NCBI RefSeq assembly: GCF_000364225.2
Contig: NZ_AQFT02000001.1
Coordinates: 3,491,501 to 3,555,500 of the forward strand
From: Eubacterium plexicaudatum ASF492
GTDB lineage: Bacteria > Bacillota > Clostridia > Lachnospirales > Lachnospiraceae
Length of the DNA stretch: 64,000 nt
Direction: 5' to 3'
Below the pieces are notes generated by a model, which worked only from the letters and a program-made list of their open reading frames with translations, was not told where the DNA came from and ran no database searches. The translations under genes and the position numbers were made by a program. Positions within the stretch are counted from its first letter, which is position 1, and every line of letters starts with the position of its first letter. Below are positions 1-10,446 of the stretch, one piece after another.

Positions 1-114
1 ACAGCTCATGAAGTTATTAACAACAATCCCCTGCTCCCGCGCCCAGCGGCAGATAAATTCCCGCAGTTTCCCAGCGTCTGCGGAAAGGTCGTCTGCAATG
101 GCAATTCGCATCAT
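1..114 (-). CDS. LytTR-type response regulator, N-terminal fragment (runs off window)
   Basis: Reading leftward from the ATG at 112-114, the 38 visible codons begin MMRIAIADDLSADAGKL, the usual start of a receiver domain with the acidic pair (DD) that helps bind magnesium. A GGAGG-type ribosome binding site lies at 118-124. The phosphoacceptor and output domain are outside the window. That the output domain is LytTR is inferred from the divergent direct repeats at 184-217 next to a promoter, an arrangement typical of LytTR targets. It is divergent from the receiver-like gene at 334. Confidence 0.6.
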   Translation of the reverse strand, partial: MMRIAIADDLSADAGKLREFICRWAREQGIVVNNFMSC

Positions 115-183
115 TTTCGCCTCCTAACACAAAAGACTTCGTTTGTCAAGACCCATTATACCATATTTTCAGCGTCCTGACCT

Positions 184-250
184 ACATCTCATGCAGATTT
201 TTGACATCTCATGCAGAGCCTATTGACAAGAACGGGAAAAACGCTATGCT
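184..250 (+). promoter_or_regulatory. Direct repeats abutting a promoter (candidate LytTR operator)
   Basis: The 14-base word ACATCTCATGCAGA occurs at 184-197 and again at 204-217, a 20-base period that places both copies on one DNA face. Directly after it come a TTGACA (223-228) and TATGCT (245-250) with 16-base spacing. Paired direct repeats immediately upstream of -35 are how AgrA/ComE-type LytTR regulators bind. The assignment to the divergent regulator is inference. Confidence 0.55.
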
Positions 251-258
251 AAATATAT

Positions 259-290
259 AACCGATTCCTTAAAAGGGTCGGTTTTTTTGA
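259..290 (+). terminator. Terminator-like hairpin in the leader of the 334 gene
   Basis: AACCGA (259-264) can pair with TCGGTT (278-283), followed by a run of T. It begins only about 10 bases after the -10 box at 245-250, so it would sit at the very 5' end of the transcript. It may be an attenuator or a 5' protective stem rather than a normal terminator. Confidence 0.4.
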
Positions 291-333
291 TGCCATTTTT
301 TCATTTTATATACTGCGGAAAGGAGGAGCCGGA

Positions 334-732
334 TTGAGGATTGCACTTTATAATGAAAACCCCGGAGAACTGAAAGCACTGGCAGGGCAGCTTGACCGGT
401 GCGCCAGGGAATACCTGCGTTTTGCGGAAATCGTCCCCTATGCCAGACAGGAGGATTTTTGCAGCATGGTGCGGGACGGGCCAGATTTTGACCTGTTTGT
501 GGTGGCGCAGGACGGCACGTTCAGCCTGGAGGTGGTGGAACTGCTGCGGGAGGAACGGCCAAAGGCGCGGATTTTCTGGTTTTCTGACCTGGACTTCGCC
601 CTGCGCGCCTACCGCTACAACGCGGACTGGTTTGGGCGAAAGCCAGTTGCCCTGCCCGCCATGCAGAAAGCCTTTGGGCAGCTTCTACGCCGCAGAGGGC
701 AGCTTATGACGCAAAACACAAATGCTTTGTGA
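334..732 (+). CDS. Stand-alone receiver-like protein lacking the usual phosphoacceptor
   Basis: A 132-residue protein starting at TTG (334), chosen because AAAGGAGGAG (319-328) sits just upstream. It aligns over its whole length with a response-regulator receiver fold: MRIALYNENPGELK start, beta-3 region FDLFVVAQDG, a LytTR-receiver-like SDLDFALRAYRYNADWF segment, and the conserved Lys-Pro of GRKPV. At the position of the phosphorylated Asp in beta-3 (usually F-D-L-x-x-L-D) there is no Asp. No DNA-binding domain follows. It may be a phosphorylation-independent partner of the divergent LytTR regulator; this role is inference. The giant secreted protein starts about 100 bases downstream on the same strand. 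Confidence 0.55.
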   Translation: MRIALYNENPGELKALAGQLDRCAREYLRFAEIVPYARQEDFCSMVRDGPDFDLFVVAQDGTFSLEVVELLREERPKARIFWFSDLDFALRAYRYNADWFGRKPVALPAMQKAFGQLLRRRGQLMTQNTNAL

Positions 733-836
733 GCCGCCCGTCCCAAAACCAAAAAGCGCCTGCCCAGGGCGCGGGATTCATCCAAACACAGGGAATTGGG
801 AACCATACATTTTTCAAAATATCAGGAGGGCATTTT

Positions 837-2222
837 ATGAGAAACAAGTTAAGGAGGCCGTTGGCGTTCCTGCTGTCTGCGGTGATGATTGTCACCATGT
901 CAGGAACTCCGGTTCATGCGGTGGCAGACAGAGGACAGCCGGAAACCGGGCTGTGCGAACACCACGCCGCGCATACGGACGATTGCGGCTATACGGAAGA
1001 AACGCCGGGAACGCCATGCGGCCACGAACACACAGAGGACTGCTACACCGAAGTGACCGAGTGCGTCCACGAGCATACGCCGGAATGTTACCCAGAGGAA
1101 ACAGAGGACAGCGTATCGGACAACGAGGCTACCCCGGCAAATGCAGAGGAACGGGAGCCGGAAAACTGCCCCCATATCTGCGATGGGGAAAGCGGCTGTA
1201 TTACGGAAAAATTAGACTGCCGGCATGAGCACAAGGTGAATGGCGGCGAAGCCGACAGAGAGGGCGGCCTGCGCCGTGACAGCGAGTGCGGCTACACCGA
1301 AAGTACGCCGGGAACACCATGCACCTATGTGTGTGAAATCTGCAATCCGCAGGACAGCGGCGAAGCCGACGAGAAACCGGAAACAGGAATCATCAAACAA
1401 GAGCAATGCTCTTGTTTGACCCTCTGTACAGAGGGTCAAATCAATCCTGACTGCCCGGTCTGCGGCGCAGAGGATGCCGGCCTGTCGGACTGCAAAGGGA
1501 AAGCTGAAAAAGAAGATACAAAACAGCCGGAAGATACCGGCATCTGCAAGCATCATCAGGAGCATGACGATGCCTGCGGCTACCAGCCGGAATCGGAGGA
1601 CAGTGAAGGAAGTCCGTGTACTTATGAGTGCCGTATCTGCCCCATTGAGGACCTGATCGCCGCTTTGCCGGAGGAAGTGACGGCGGACAATGCGGACGGG
1701 GTGCGGGCACAGCTTGACCAAATCCTCGCCCTGTTCTCGGAATTGACCGGGGAGGAGCAGGAGCAGATCGACCTGTCCCGCTGCTACGCGCTGCAAGAGG
1801 CGCTGGACGAGGCCGCCGCCCCCGCGGCGGCGGCGGACGTGGCCAGCGTGACCATAGACGGGCAGACCACCAACTACACAAACATCCATGATGCCTGGAG
1901 GGCCTGCTCGGGGCCAGACCTTGTCGCGACCCTGACGCTGCTCCAGGATGTGGATCTGGGGGCAGACAGCCTGTCTATGATGGGGGGCAAGGTGGAAGGC
2001 CGCCTCACCTTCCGGGGCGGCAGCCACAAGCTGACCTCATATAACGAGTACGGCACGATTCGGACCAGCAAAGATTTCTTCACGCTGGAGAGCGGCACGA
2101 TTGAGAATACACACTCCGATAGCTGCGGTGTCGAAGTGCTTGGGGTTTGCGACTTTATGATGACGGGCGGCTCCGTCTCCGGCTACAGGGGATATACATC
2201 CAGGATGGCTGGTTCACCATGA
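837..2222 (+). pseudogene. Giant secreted surface protein, segment 1 (signal peptide, Cys-rich repeats)
   Basis: Start ATG 837 follows AGGAGGG (824-830). The product opens with a signal peptide (MRNKLRRPLAFLLSAVMIVT, cleavage near VHA-VA). It continues with Cys/His-rich repeats of the type CGYTE-x-TPGTPC and CTYECRICP, then an IDLSRCY segment and the start of a beta-helix-like region. The whole gene runs 837-10001 (about 2,570 codons once the IS element at 6156-7608 is removed). It is broken as given by five homopolymer length changes: G-runs at 2188-2191, 4426-4430, 5304-5307 and 7620-7624 (each one G short) and an A-run at 9811-9818 (one A too many). Restoring each base gives one continuous protein. 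Function is unknown; adhesin-like by architecture. Confidence 0.7.
1394..1440. repeat. Two overlapping, mutually exclusive palindromes inside the coding region
   Basis: CAAACAAGAGC (1394-1404) and GCTCTTGTTTG (1408-1418) form an 11-bp hairpin with a three-base loop. The 26 bases 1415-1440 form a second perfect palindrome with half-site TTTGACCCTCTGT. The two share bases 1415-1418, so only one can fold fully at a time. Both lie in frame inside the Cys-rich region. Confidence 0.75.
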
Positions 2223-4516
2223 CCGGCGGCACGGTCACCGGCTCCCAGTTCGGTGTGTTGGCCCGCAGCATAGGCGCGGCAGTCATAGTCGGCGGCGAAA
2301 TCAGAGCCACAAACCAAAAAGGCACCGGCGTTCACGGCAGAGACGTTAGTCTCTCCGGCGGCACGATCAGCGGCGGCGAGGAAGGCGTCGCTGTCCAGAA
2401 TCCCAGCGGCGGCCCAGCCGGCAGCCTGCTGGTGCCAGGCTATCTGTTCTTCGACCCGGTGACCGGCCAGCAGCTGGAGGCCGCCGGACCGGCGACGCAG
2501 CCCTCTGTCGTCATCCGGCCCCACAGCGGCCATACCTACGGCCCTTGGCAGAATAACGGCGACGGGACGCACGTGCGCCGCTGCTCCGTCTGCCGGTTGG
2601 TTGAGAGCGGAAAGCACAGCTATTCCCTCGAGGGGACCTGTACCGTCTGCGGCGCGGATCAAAGCGCCATCGTGGCCCGAGTGGAGTTCGCCGACGGCTC
2701 CCAGAAGGTCTACACCAAGCTGGACGACGCGTGGAAGGACGCGATGAGTTGGGACAATTCGACGATTACGCTGCTGCAAAGCGTCACGCGGAATGGCAGT
2801 CTGTATTGTGAATACGACGTTGCGACCACATTTTGTATGGCCCCCGGCGTCTCCCTCACCGTGACCTCCGACACGGCGCTTGTGATGTCGAAGGGCAATA
2901 TGACGCTGAAGGACTGCACCCTCACAGGCACAAACGGCGTCCTGCTTGGGTTGGAGGGCACGCTGTCGGTGGAGGGCGGTTCCATCACCGGTACCGAGGG
3001 ATATGGGATCTCGGTGGAAACACAGTATGAAAGCACCCTTGCGCTGCGCGGCGCGAGGATCAGCGGCCAAAACCACGGCGTAACTATCAATAGCCATACT
3101 ACCAAAGTGAAGATCAGCGCCTCCGGCTGCACCTTCTCCGGCACCGACGGCGCCGGGATCTTCACCTACGCCTCCCTTACGGCGGAGAACTGTACCTTCC
3201 AGGGCAACACCGGGCTGATGCTGATGGGATGGGGGTCCCTCACAGACTGCACCGTTACCGCTTCCGGTACAGGCGCGGGCATATCCGCCTCGGCAGGCGC
3301 TTTTCTCATCATCCCCAACGGCAGCTTCACCGGCTCCCCGGCCCTCCTCATGTGGGGGAACTCCACTGCCAGGCTCAGCGGCGGGACCTTCTACGGCGGC
3401 ATCTCGGCGGAGTCGAGTACCCTGGCCAGCCTGCTGACAGAAGGCGTGGGGTACTACAGGGGGAGCGGAGCGCCCATCGCCGGGATCGGGGAAAGCACCT
3501 CCACCAGCGTATCGCCGCTGTTTATCCAGCCAATCCATGACTGCTCCCACATCGGCGACGTCCGGTATGAATCTAACGGCGACGCGGCGGAGCACCTGCG
3601 CATTTGCTGCGACTGCGGCGCGGAAATCGGAAAAGCGGCCCATGAAAAAGGTCCCTACGTATCCGGCGGCGGCGATACCCACAGCGCGCTTTGCGTCCAA
3701 TGCGGCTATGTAATGGAGACAGCGCTCCACAACCAAGGGGCGGACGGTATCTGCCAGGACTGCGGCCAAGGGGCCAACTGCACGGTGACAGCAAACGGCC
3801 AGGTCCGCGGCTATATGGACTTCAAAGACGCATGGCAGGCGACGGAAAACGCCGGGCCCGCCACCATCACGCTGCTGGCGGATATGGTGACCACGGCGTT
3901 TCTGAGTGCCGGACCCAGCCAGGACATCACCCTGGCCAGTGCGGAAAAGCCCGGGGGCGGGGACTTCTCCATTACTTGCACAACCACCAATCCGACGAGG
4001 ATGGCAGTAGACGGCGGTAAGCTGCACCTCTCCAGCGGCTGTATCAAATCCTCCGGCGGCAGAAACCAAAGTGTAGCACTAGCCGTCTCCAGCGGCGGCA
4101 GTGTTGAGATTTCCGGCGGCTCCATCCTCTCGGAAGACACGGGGTCGCAATCCAGCGCAATAACCATGAGGAGCAGCAGTGGCTGCGTCAGCATCTCGGG
4201 CGGGCTGGTCCGCTCCAGCGAAGGCATAGGCATACAGATGAACGGCGGGAGCCTCTCCCTTTCCGACGGGACGGTCGAAGGGAAATATACCGGTATAGAT
4301 ATTTATGCTTCCAACCGCGGCACACTGAGCATCTCCGGCGGGACCGTCAACAGTACCGCGAATATTGGGAACGCCCTGCAGAGACGGGACAAGAGCACCG
4401 TCTCGCTCACGGGCGGCCAATTCAAGGGGGCGAAACCAGCGTTAAAAACGAGTCCGGCCCCGTGTCCCAAATGCTGGCGAAGGGCTACGCCTTCCAGCGC
4501 GAGGGGGTGGATGTGA
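2192..4516 (+). pseudogene. Giant secreted surface protein, segment 2 (beta-helix-like repeats)
   Basis: Continues segment 1 after one missing G at 2188-2191 (restored reading ...GYRGIYIQDGWFTMTGG). It contains many short repeats with the pattern S-x-S-G-G-T/S-I, typical of right-handed beta-helix/adhesin domains. These alternate with CxxC-like knuckles (RRCSVCRLVESGKH, RICCDCGAEIGK, LCVQCGYVM) that recur about every 300 residues. The frame ends at 4516 because the G-run at 4426-4430 is one base short; restored, it reads FKGGETSVKNESG into the next segment. Confidence 0.6.
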
Positions 4517-5370
4517 GCGACGCCAGCGCCAACACGCTCACAGGTACGGTGACGGTGGTGCCCCTCCCGCTGCATTTCGCCGAGCAGCCCCAGAATGCGG
4601 ACATCACCTACGGGCAAAGCGCCGCACTGAAGGTGGAGGTCCTGGGGGGCGAACCGCAGCAGACAGTCCGCTATCAGTGGTACGCGCTGGGGGAAAACGG
4701 CGCCGCCGCCATCGATGGTGCTGCCGGCGCTTCCTGCATTCTGACCGGACTCGCGGCGGGGGAGCACTCCATCTACTGCGTTGTCATCTGCGGCAGCACG
4801 AATCTCCGGAGCGAACCGGCCACGGTACGCGTGGCCCGAAAGCCGCTGACGCCGGCCATCTCCGACGCGGAGAGCAGCGTCACAAAGGTCTACGACGCCA
4901 CCACCGATGCCCCGGCAGGACTGCGCATTACTCTGCCAGGGGCGGAGGCGGGCGACGATGTTGCCGCCCAGGCTGGCAGCGCCTTCTACGACAACGCCAA
5001 TGCGGGGACAGGCAAGACCCTCACCGCCACAGGCATCACCTTGAGCGGCAGCGACGCGGAGAACTACACCCTCTCTGCCACCACTGCCATAGCACAGGGG
5101 ACGATTCAAAAGGCAAGCAGCACCATCACCACGGTCCCCCAGGCCAGCGCCCTGACCTACAACGGTTTTGATCAGACGCTCGTCGCCGGGGGCACGGCGG
5201 ATTTTGGGGAGGTGGTCTATTCCCTGAGCGAGACGGGAACGTATTCCGCCGCCATCCCCACCGGCGTGGATGCAGGGGACTATGAGGTCTGGTACAAGCT
5301 GGAGGGGATAGTAACCACAGCGGCACCGCCCCCGCCAAGGTGGACGCGGCCATCAACCCGGCCCCCCTGA
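4431..5370 (+). pseudogene. Giant secreted surface protein, segment 3 (Ig/MBG-like domains)
   Basis: Begins with a terminal beta-helix part (SQMLAKGYAFQREG). It then holds an Ig-like module (LHFAEQPQNADITYGQ...YQWYALGENG) and an MBG/YDG-type module (KVYDATTDAPAGLRI...GSDAENYTLS), families common in secreted proteins of gut Firmicutes. The frame is lost at the G-run 5304-5307, where one restored G gives LEGDSNHSGTAPAKVDAAI into segment 4. Confidence 0.55.
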
Positions 5371-6155
5371 CCCTCACCGATGCGACTATCAAGACTAGGC
5401 CCTATCAATACGATTATCGTGGCGCTGAGGTGTCCGGCCTGATCTTTACCGGGCTGGTGAACGGCGAAACGCTGGCCCTCGATACGGACTACACCGCCAG
5501 CGGCGAGTTTGAGAGTGCGGATGCTGGAGAGAATAAGAAAGTCACCGTCACTGTGGCCCTCAAAGAGAGTGCCACAGCAAAAAATTATCAGCTCTCCAAC
5601 GGCACAGTGAACGCCACTGGAACCATTACCAGGGTCAGCAGCACAATCACCCAGGCCCCCGCCGCCTCCGGAATTACCTACGGGCAGGCGTTGAGCGACA
5701 GCGCCCTGACGGGCGGCGAGGGCAGCGTTACGGGAGCGTTCACCTGGACGGACGGCACGATCAAACCCAATGCCGGGACAGCGCAATTTTCTGTGACCTT
5801 CACTCCGAATGACACGAATTACAACACCGCCACAGCGGATGTGTCCGTAACCGTTGCCAAGGCTACGCCCACCCTGACCGCGCCCACGGCTTCGGCTATC
5901 GAATACGGGCAGAAGCTGTCCGACAGCGCCCTGACGGGCGGCACAGCGGCAAACCCCAACGGGAGCGCCGCCGTTGCCGGAAGCTGGGGCTGGGTCAACG
6001 AGGACACGCGGCCCACGGCAACCGGGACTTTCCCCGTGGCATTTGTCCCCATTGATACGGGGAACTACAATACCCCGGCGAATGTTGATACCAGTGTCAC
6101 CGTGAAGCCCACCGAGCCGAAAATCACCCTGACCGCCACCCCCGCCCAGCAGATT
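5308..6155 (+). pseudogene. Giant secreted surface protein, segment 4 (MBG-like domains)
   Basis: Repeated MBG-type modules: ITYGQALSDSALTGG and IEYGQKLSDSALTGG are near-identical openings of two tandem units. The segment is cut at 6155 by the IS4-family insertion; the last native residues are TATPAQQI, read just before the target duplication AGCAGATT. Confidence 0.6.
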
Positions 6156-7608
6156 CTTAACTTGACCCACAATTATAACATATATTTTCGATAATCAAGT
6201 AATGAGCAAAGAACCTCTAAGCCCTGACAAATAGAACGTGCTCCGGGCATACCATCGCTCGGAGCACCTTTTATTCCACTCAGAATCCCTAAATCATAAA
6301 TCGCCTCTTTCAGTGTATATGTTTCAGGAATTTCTTTTGTTTTTCTTGCACAGCAGTATAATATTTTCCATTCTTCTTTATCAAACACAATTTCACTCGA
6401 GATTTCCGGACATATTTTTCCTAAATAAGTCAAATTTAGTATCTGCAGTGCGATAACCGAATATAGTAATGTTAAAAATTTTAATCTCTCATATTCCCTC
6501 GCCTGATTTTTCTCTATTTTGCATCCACTTTTTAAGATGAAATGAAAACGTTCTATTTTCCATCTGTGTGCATAACATTGTATCAGCTTTTCTATATCTT
6601 TTTCGTTTTTTACTCTTACCGTTGTTAGCAGAAACCATTCGGTTCCTTTTTTTCCGGATTCATGTACATAAATTGCTGTTAGTACAAGTTTTTCTCGTAT
6701 ATGTTTTTCTGTTCTCCTTTTTGGACAGTGAACCACAACCTCTTTATAATGATAATCCATTTTTACATTTCTGGCTGGAATGTGTTCTTTGGGATTCCTG
6801 CCCATCCTGACAACCATACTTCCAGCCACAGGAGACTGGTGGAGTTCATGAAAAATCTTTTTTCCGTCATCCACCATGCGGTTTTGCACTAGCCGAATCA
6901 GAAAATTTTCTCCCAAATCTGCAGCGTTCGAAAAAAATTCATAAAAATCTCCTTCACGGTCACATACTGTCAATACCGGAATATCTTCTGCAACCCTCTG
7001 ATGAATTTCGTTCATTGTATGAATCCATCGGTAGCTCTCTTTTTCTTCTATTGGCCTGGAACGTTTTTCATCTTTTGTTCCAGAGTCATCCCTGCGTACA
7101 TCCCTCGTATGTATTTCCTGATAAAGAAGGCCCAGGGGAATTCCCTGGTCTGTGGCCGCTATACAAGAATGTACAAGCATTCCCCTCTGTTCCGTACTGC
7201 AATGGTATCCCATTCCTTTGATTGCTTTCCGGTTTCCAAATCCAACAGATGTGGTATCCTGAATGGCAAGTATCCAATCTGCATCCGCATGTTTCATTTT
7301 TTCTACAGTTGCCCTAGATACACTATCCAACAGTTCATCCCTGGATACATCCTTATTACTAAAGAAGCGATACGCTGCTTTTGCAGAACTTCTGGATCCG
7401 GCTGCAGCCCAGGTGGATTTATCTGGCGCTGCAGCAAATGCATCCATAATTTTAAAAAAACGTGATTTCAAACGCTGATCAACAAATTTTACATCTACAA
7501 ATTCCGTTTCCCAATTCGTATATTCTGCCGTCATACGGATCACCTCTTTTTCTTTAGTATAGCATAGAAACAAGAGGATATCCATATAAACTTGTGGGTC
7601 AAGTTAAG
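6156..7608 (-). mobile_element. IS4-family insertion sequence with 8-bp target duplication
   Basis: A 1,453-bp element bounded by inverted ends CTTAACTTGACCCACAA (left, from 6156; right complement ending at 7608). The same eight bases, AGCAGATT, lie outside both ends (6148-6155 and 7609-7616). Clean duplications and near-identical ends indicate a recent insertion into the surface-protein gene. It encodes one transposase on the minus strand. Confidence 0.9.
6173..7534 (-). CDS. IS4-family transposase
   Basis: 453 residues, intact. Start at ATG 7534, preceded by AGAGGTG. The N-terminal region (WETEFVDVKFVDQRLKSRF...AAYRFFSN) matches the Tn5/IS50-like DNA-binding part. The catalytic core follows with LAIQDTTSVGF (first Asp), TVCDREGDFYEFF (second Asp) and the Y-(2)-R-(3)-E-(6)-K-like signature YAHRWKIERFHFILKSG that carries the Glu. 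It cuts and pastes the surrounding element. Its reading frame is complete, unlike its host gene. Confidence 0.9.
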   Translation of the reverse strand: MTAEYTNWETEFVDVKFVDQRLKSRFFKIMDAFAAAPDKSTWAAAGSRSSAKAAYRFFSNKDVSRDELLDSVSRATVEKMKHADADWILAIQDTTSVGFGNRKAIKGMGYHCSTEQRGMLVHSCIAATDQGIPLGLLYQEIHTRDVRRDDSGTKDEKRSRPIEEKESYRWIHTMNEIHQRVAEDIPVLTVCDREGDFYEFFSNAADLGENFLIRLVQNRMVDDGKKIFHELHQSPVAGSMVVRMGRNPKEHIPARNVKMDYHYKEVVVHCPKRRTEKHIREKLVLTAIYVHESGKKGTEWFLLTTVRVKNEKDIEKLIQCYAHRWKIERFHFILKSGCKIEKNQAREYERLKFLTLLYSVIALQILNLTYLGKICPEISSEIVFDKEEWKILYCCARKTKEIPETYTLKEAIYDLGILSGIKGAPSDGMPGARSICQGLEVLCSLLDYRKYML

Positions 7609-9826
7609 AGCAGATTGCAGGGGGAAAGTCACTGTGGACTGCACGGTGAAAAATCCCCATGACGCCGCGTTTTCTGACAGCCTCCTCGATGCCAGCCTTA
7701 CTTATCGGATCGGGAGCGGGGCGGAACAGGCTCTGACGGGCGATGGCTTCAATATCCCGGCTGGAACGGCAGTAGGCACAGTTATCACCATCACCGCCAG
7801 CACCGCCGCCGTTGACGGCAAGTACACCGCCTCTACCAAGACAACCACCGTGACCGTCACCGACAAAATCCCCGTAGAGATCAGCGGCATCAGCGTGACT
7901 GGGCGAGTATATAACGGTCAGCCGGTCAACTATACCGGCACCCCGGTTGTCAAAGAGCTGGACGGCACAGTTGTCACCGACGCGCTGGTTTCCTACACAT
8001 GGAGCAGCGTCACAGCCCCCGTCAACGCAGGGGACTACTCGCTTGTGATCGCTGTGGACGGCGGCAAATACATTGGCAGTACAACGATTCCCGTTGTGAT
8101 TGAACAGGCGGAAATCAGAGTTACCGCCCCAAGCAAAACGATTTATGTGGGGGAAACTGCCCCCGTATTCTCAGCGGCGGACTGTAACATCACGGGTCTT
8201 GTTCAAGGTGAAAACCTGAAAACCCCGCCAACCGTAGCCTATGCCGAAGCCCCGGATACCTCCAAAACCGGCTCTGTGACGGTCACGGCCAGCGGAGCAA
8301 AAGTCCCGGAGGGCGGCAATTACAAAGACCAGATTGTTTATGAAAACGGAACCCTGACAATTACCAGTAAACCCTTGCCACCTGCCAAATATACCGTAAC
8401 AGTGCAGGCTGGAACCGGTGGCACAGCTTCCGCTTCCCCATCATCAGCAGAGAAAGGGACGAAAATCACCCTGACTGCCAAACCGAGTACCGGCTATCAC
8501 TTCAAGGAATGGCAAGTAATCTCCGGCGGCGTAACAATCAGCGGCAACAGCTTTACCATGCCCGCCACAAATGTGACTGTCAAGGCAGTATTTGAAAAGG
8601 ACAGCGACCCGCCACAAGCAACCCGATACAGTGTAACGGTGCAGGCCGGAACCGGCGGCACAGCTTCCGCTTCCCTATCATCAGCAGAGGAAGGGACGAA
8701 AATCACCCTGACCGCCACACCGGACAGCGGCTATCATTTCAAGGAATGGCAGGTCATATCCGGCGGCGTGACAATCAGTAACAACAGCTTTACCATGCCC
8801 GACACTAATGTGACTGTCAAGGCAGTATTTGTAAAAAACAGCAACGGCGGCGGAAACTCTGGCGGTTCCGGCAGCGGGGGAGGTTCCTCGTCCGGCGGCA
8901 ACGGTTCTTCCAGCGGTGACAATGGTTCCTCCGGCGGCGGCTCCACGATTGTAGCACGTCCCGACGAAACCAAGCCGGACACTCCTACCACCAGCCAGAC
9001 CAAACCGGCAACACCGGATAAAAACGGGAATGTGGCACTGGATAACGGCGCTGTCCAGTCCGCCATCAACGCGGCAAAGAACGATGCGAAAAAGAACGGC
9101 AATACCGCAAACGGCGTGGCGGTTGTCATTCCTGTCAGCCCCCAAAAGGGCCAGACCTCTTTCAGCGTGACAATCAAGGCCCAAACTTTGGATACCCTTG
9201 TCCGGGAGAAGGTAAAACGGCTGGAAATCAATATTGAGGGCGTAATTGTGGAGGGAATGGATGCCGGCCTGCTGAAATGGCTGGATACGGCATCAGCAAA
9301 CGGCGACATTATCCTCCGGGTAAAACAGATTAGTCAGGCCAGCTTGTCCAAGGAGGCCAAAGCTGCCATCGGCACAAGGCCGGTCTATGACCTGTCGCTG
9401 GTGTATCTCGCCGGTGGAAAGGAAACGCCGATTACCGATTTTGACGGCCACACCATCGCTGTCCGTCTGCCTTATGCTCCGGCAAAGGAGGAGCAGGCCG
9501 GAAATCTCTATGCGGTCTATGTGGATGGCAAGGGCAAGGTGGAATGGCTGACAAAATCCAGCTATGACCCTGACCTGGGTACGGTTGTCTTTGAAACCGG
9601 GCATTTCAGCATCTACGGCATCGGCTATAAGAACCCTGCCCCTGGAAACCCTGTCACCAGCCAGGCCAAACCGGCAACACCCAGTCATAAGGTGAAAAAA
9701 CCATCTGTACCGGAAGTCAGATCATTTCGGGCAAAACCTGGAAAGAAGAAACTGGCTTTTTCATGGAAAAAAGTTCCAGGTGCGGCAGGCTTCCAGATCC
9801 AGATCAGTACAAAAAAAAGGTTTTAA
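7609..9826 (+). pseudogene. Giant secreted surface protein, segment 5 (MBG and bacterial repeat domains)
   Basis: Resumes the host gene after the IS element; with one G restored in 7620-7624 the reading is IAGGKVTVDCTVKNP. Contains MBG-like modules, then two tandem InlB/Listeria-Bacteroides-type repeats (VTVQAGTGGTASAS...GYHFKEWQVISGGVTIS...VKAVF). A Gly/Ser-rich linker near 8845-8950 follows, then a helical domain with FETGHFSIYGIGYKNP. It ends with the start of an Fn3-like domain (SFRAKPGKKKLAFSWKKVPGA). The frame breaks at the A8 run 9811-9818, which is one base too long. Confidence 0.65.
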
Positions 9827-10001
9827 AGGCGCAAAAACAATTTCTGTATCCAAATCAAATAAGGCATATATGAAGAAAGGCTTAAAAACAAAAAAGAAGT
9901 ATTACATCCGCATCAGGGCTTACAAAACTTATCTGGATAAAAACAAAAAGACAAAAAGAGTGTATGGAAAATGGATTCGCATCAGCAAAAAGACAAGATA
10001 A
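9819..10001 (+). pseudogene. Giant secreted surface protein, C-terminal end
   Basis: After removing one A at 9811-9818 the reading STKKGFKGAKTISVSK continues to the stop at 9999-10001 and completes an Fn3-like domain (KKYYIRIRAYKTY...YGKWIRISKKTR). The same C-terminal module ends the second secreted protein (KKYYVRIRTYKT). No LPxTG motif is visible, so the surface attachment mode is not evident. Confidence 0.6.
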
Positions 10002-10002
10002 A

Positions 10003-10446
10003 GGTGCGGAAATGAAAAACAGGCCAGTAATCTGTATGCGGTCTATGCAGATGGCAAGGGCAGGGTGGAAAGGCTGGCAAAATCCAGCTATGACCCTGGC
10101 CTGGGTACGGTTGTCTTTGAAACCGGGCATTTCAGCATCTATGGCATAGGCTATAAGAACCCTGCCCGGCCTTTATGGACATTCAGAACCACTGGGCGGA
10201 GGATAACATCATCTTCGCAGCCAGCCGGGGTCTGCTCTCCGGTACGGGAAACAACCAATTCAGCCCTGACACTGGCATGACGCGGGGAATGTTCGTCACC
10301 GCCCTGGGGCGGCTGGCGGACATCGACCCGAACAGCTACAAAACCGGCAAATTACGCGAAAAAGCTGGGCTATGACGAAATCCTCGCTTTGTTTTCAGTG
10401 CTGACCGAGGACGAACAGGAGCAGATCGACCTTTCCCGCTGTTATG
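10003..10446 (+). pseudogene. Chimeric scar of a paralogous surface-protein gene with an SLH domain
   Basis: Bases 10010-10165 are a diverged duplicate of 9490-9645 (same LYAVY-DGKG-VE, SSYDP-LGTVVFETGHFSIYGIGYKNP module). They run into an S-layer-homology domain (DIQNHWAEDNIIFAASRGLL...FSPDTGMTRGMFVTALGRLA, about 10175-10345). Bases 10370-10443 then duplicate the N-terminal stretch at about 1705-1790 (LFSxLTxExQEQIDLSRCY). So C-terminal, anchoring and N-terminal modules of a relative are joined out of order, frameshifted, and cut by the IS1182 fragment. Confidence 0.65.

Noticed and set aside
1212..2027. Second antisense frame over the Cys-rich region
   Set aside because: Shadow of the plus-strand gene, which has a signal peptide and a good ribosome binding site.
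2183..4069. Long minus-strand open frame (over 600 codons) antisense to the giant surface protein
   Set aside because: Low-complexity Ala/Gly/Val-rich composition caused by the GC-rich repeats on the plus strand; no ribosome binding site and no recognizable domain.
837..10001. Phase variation by G-tracts in the giant adhesin
   Set aside because: Runs are only four to five bases long, and the same one-base losses occur in many unrelated genes, so a technical cause is more likely.
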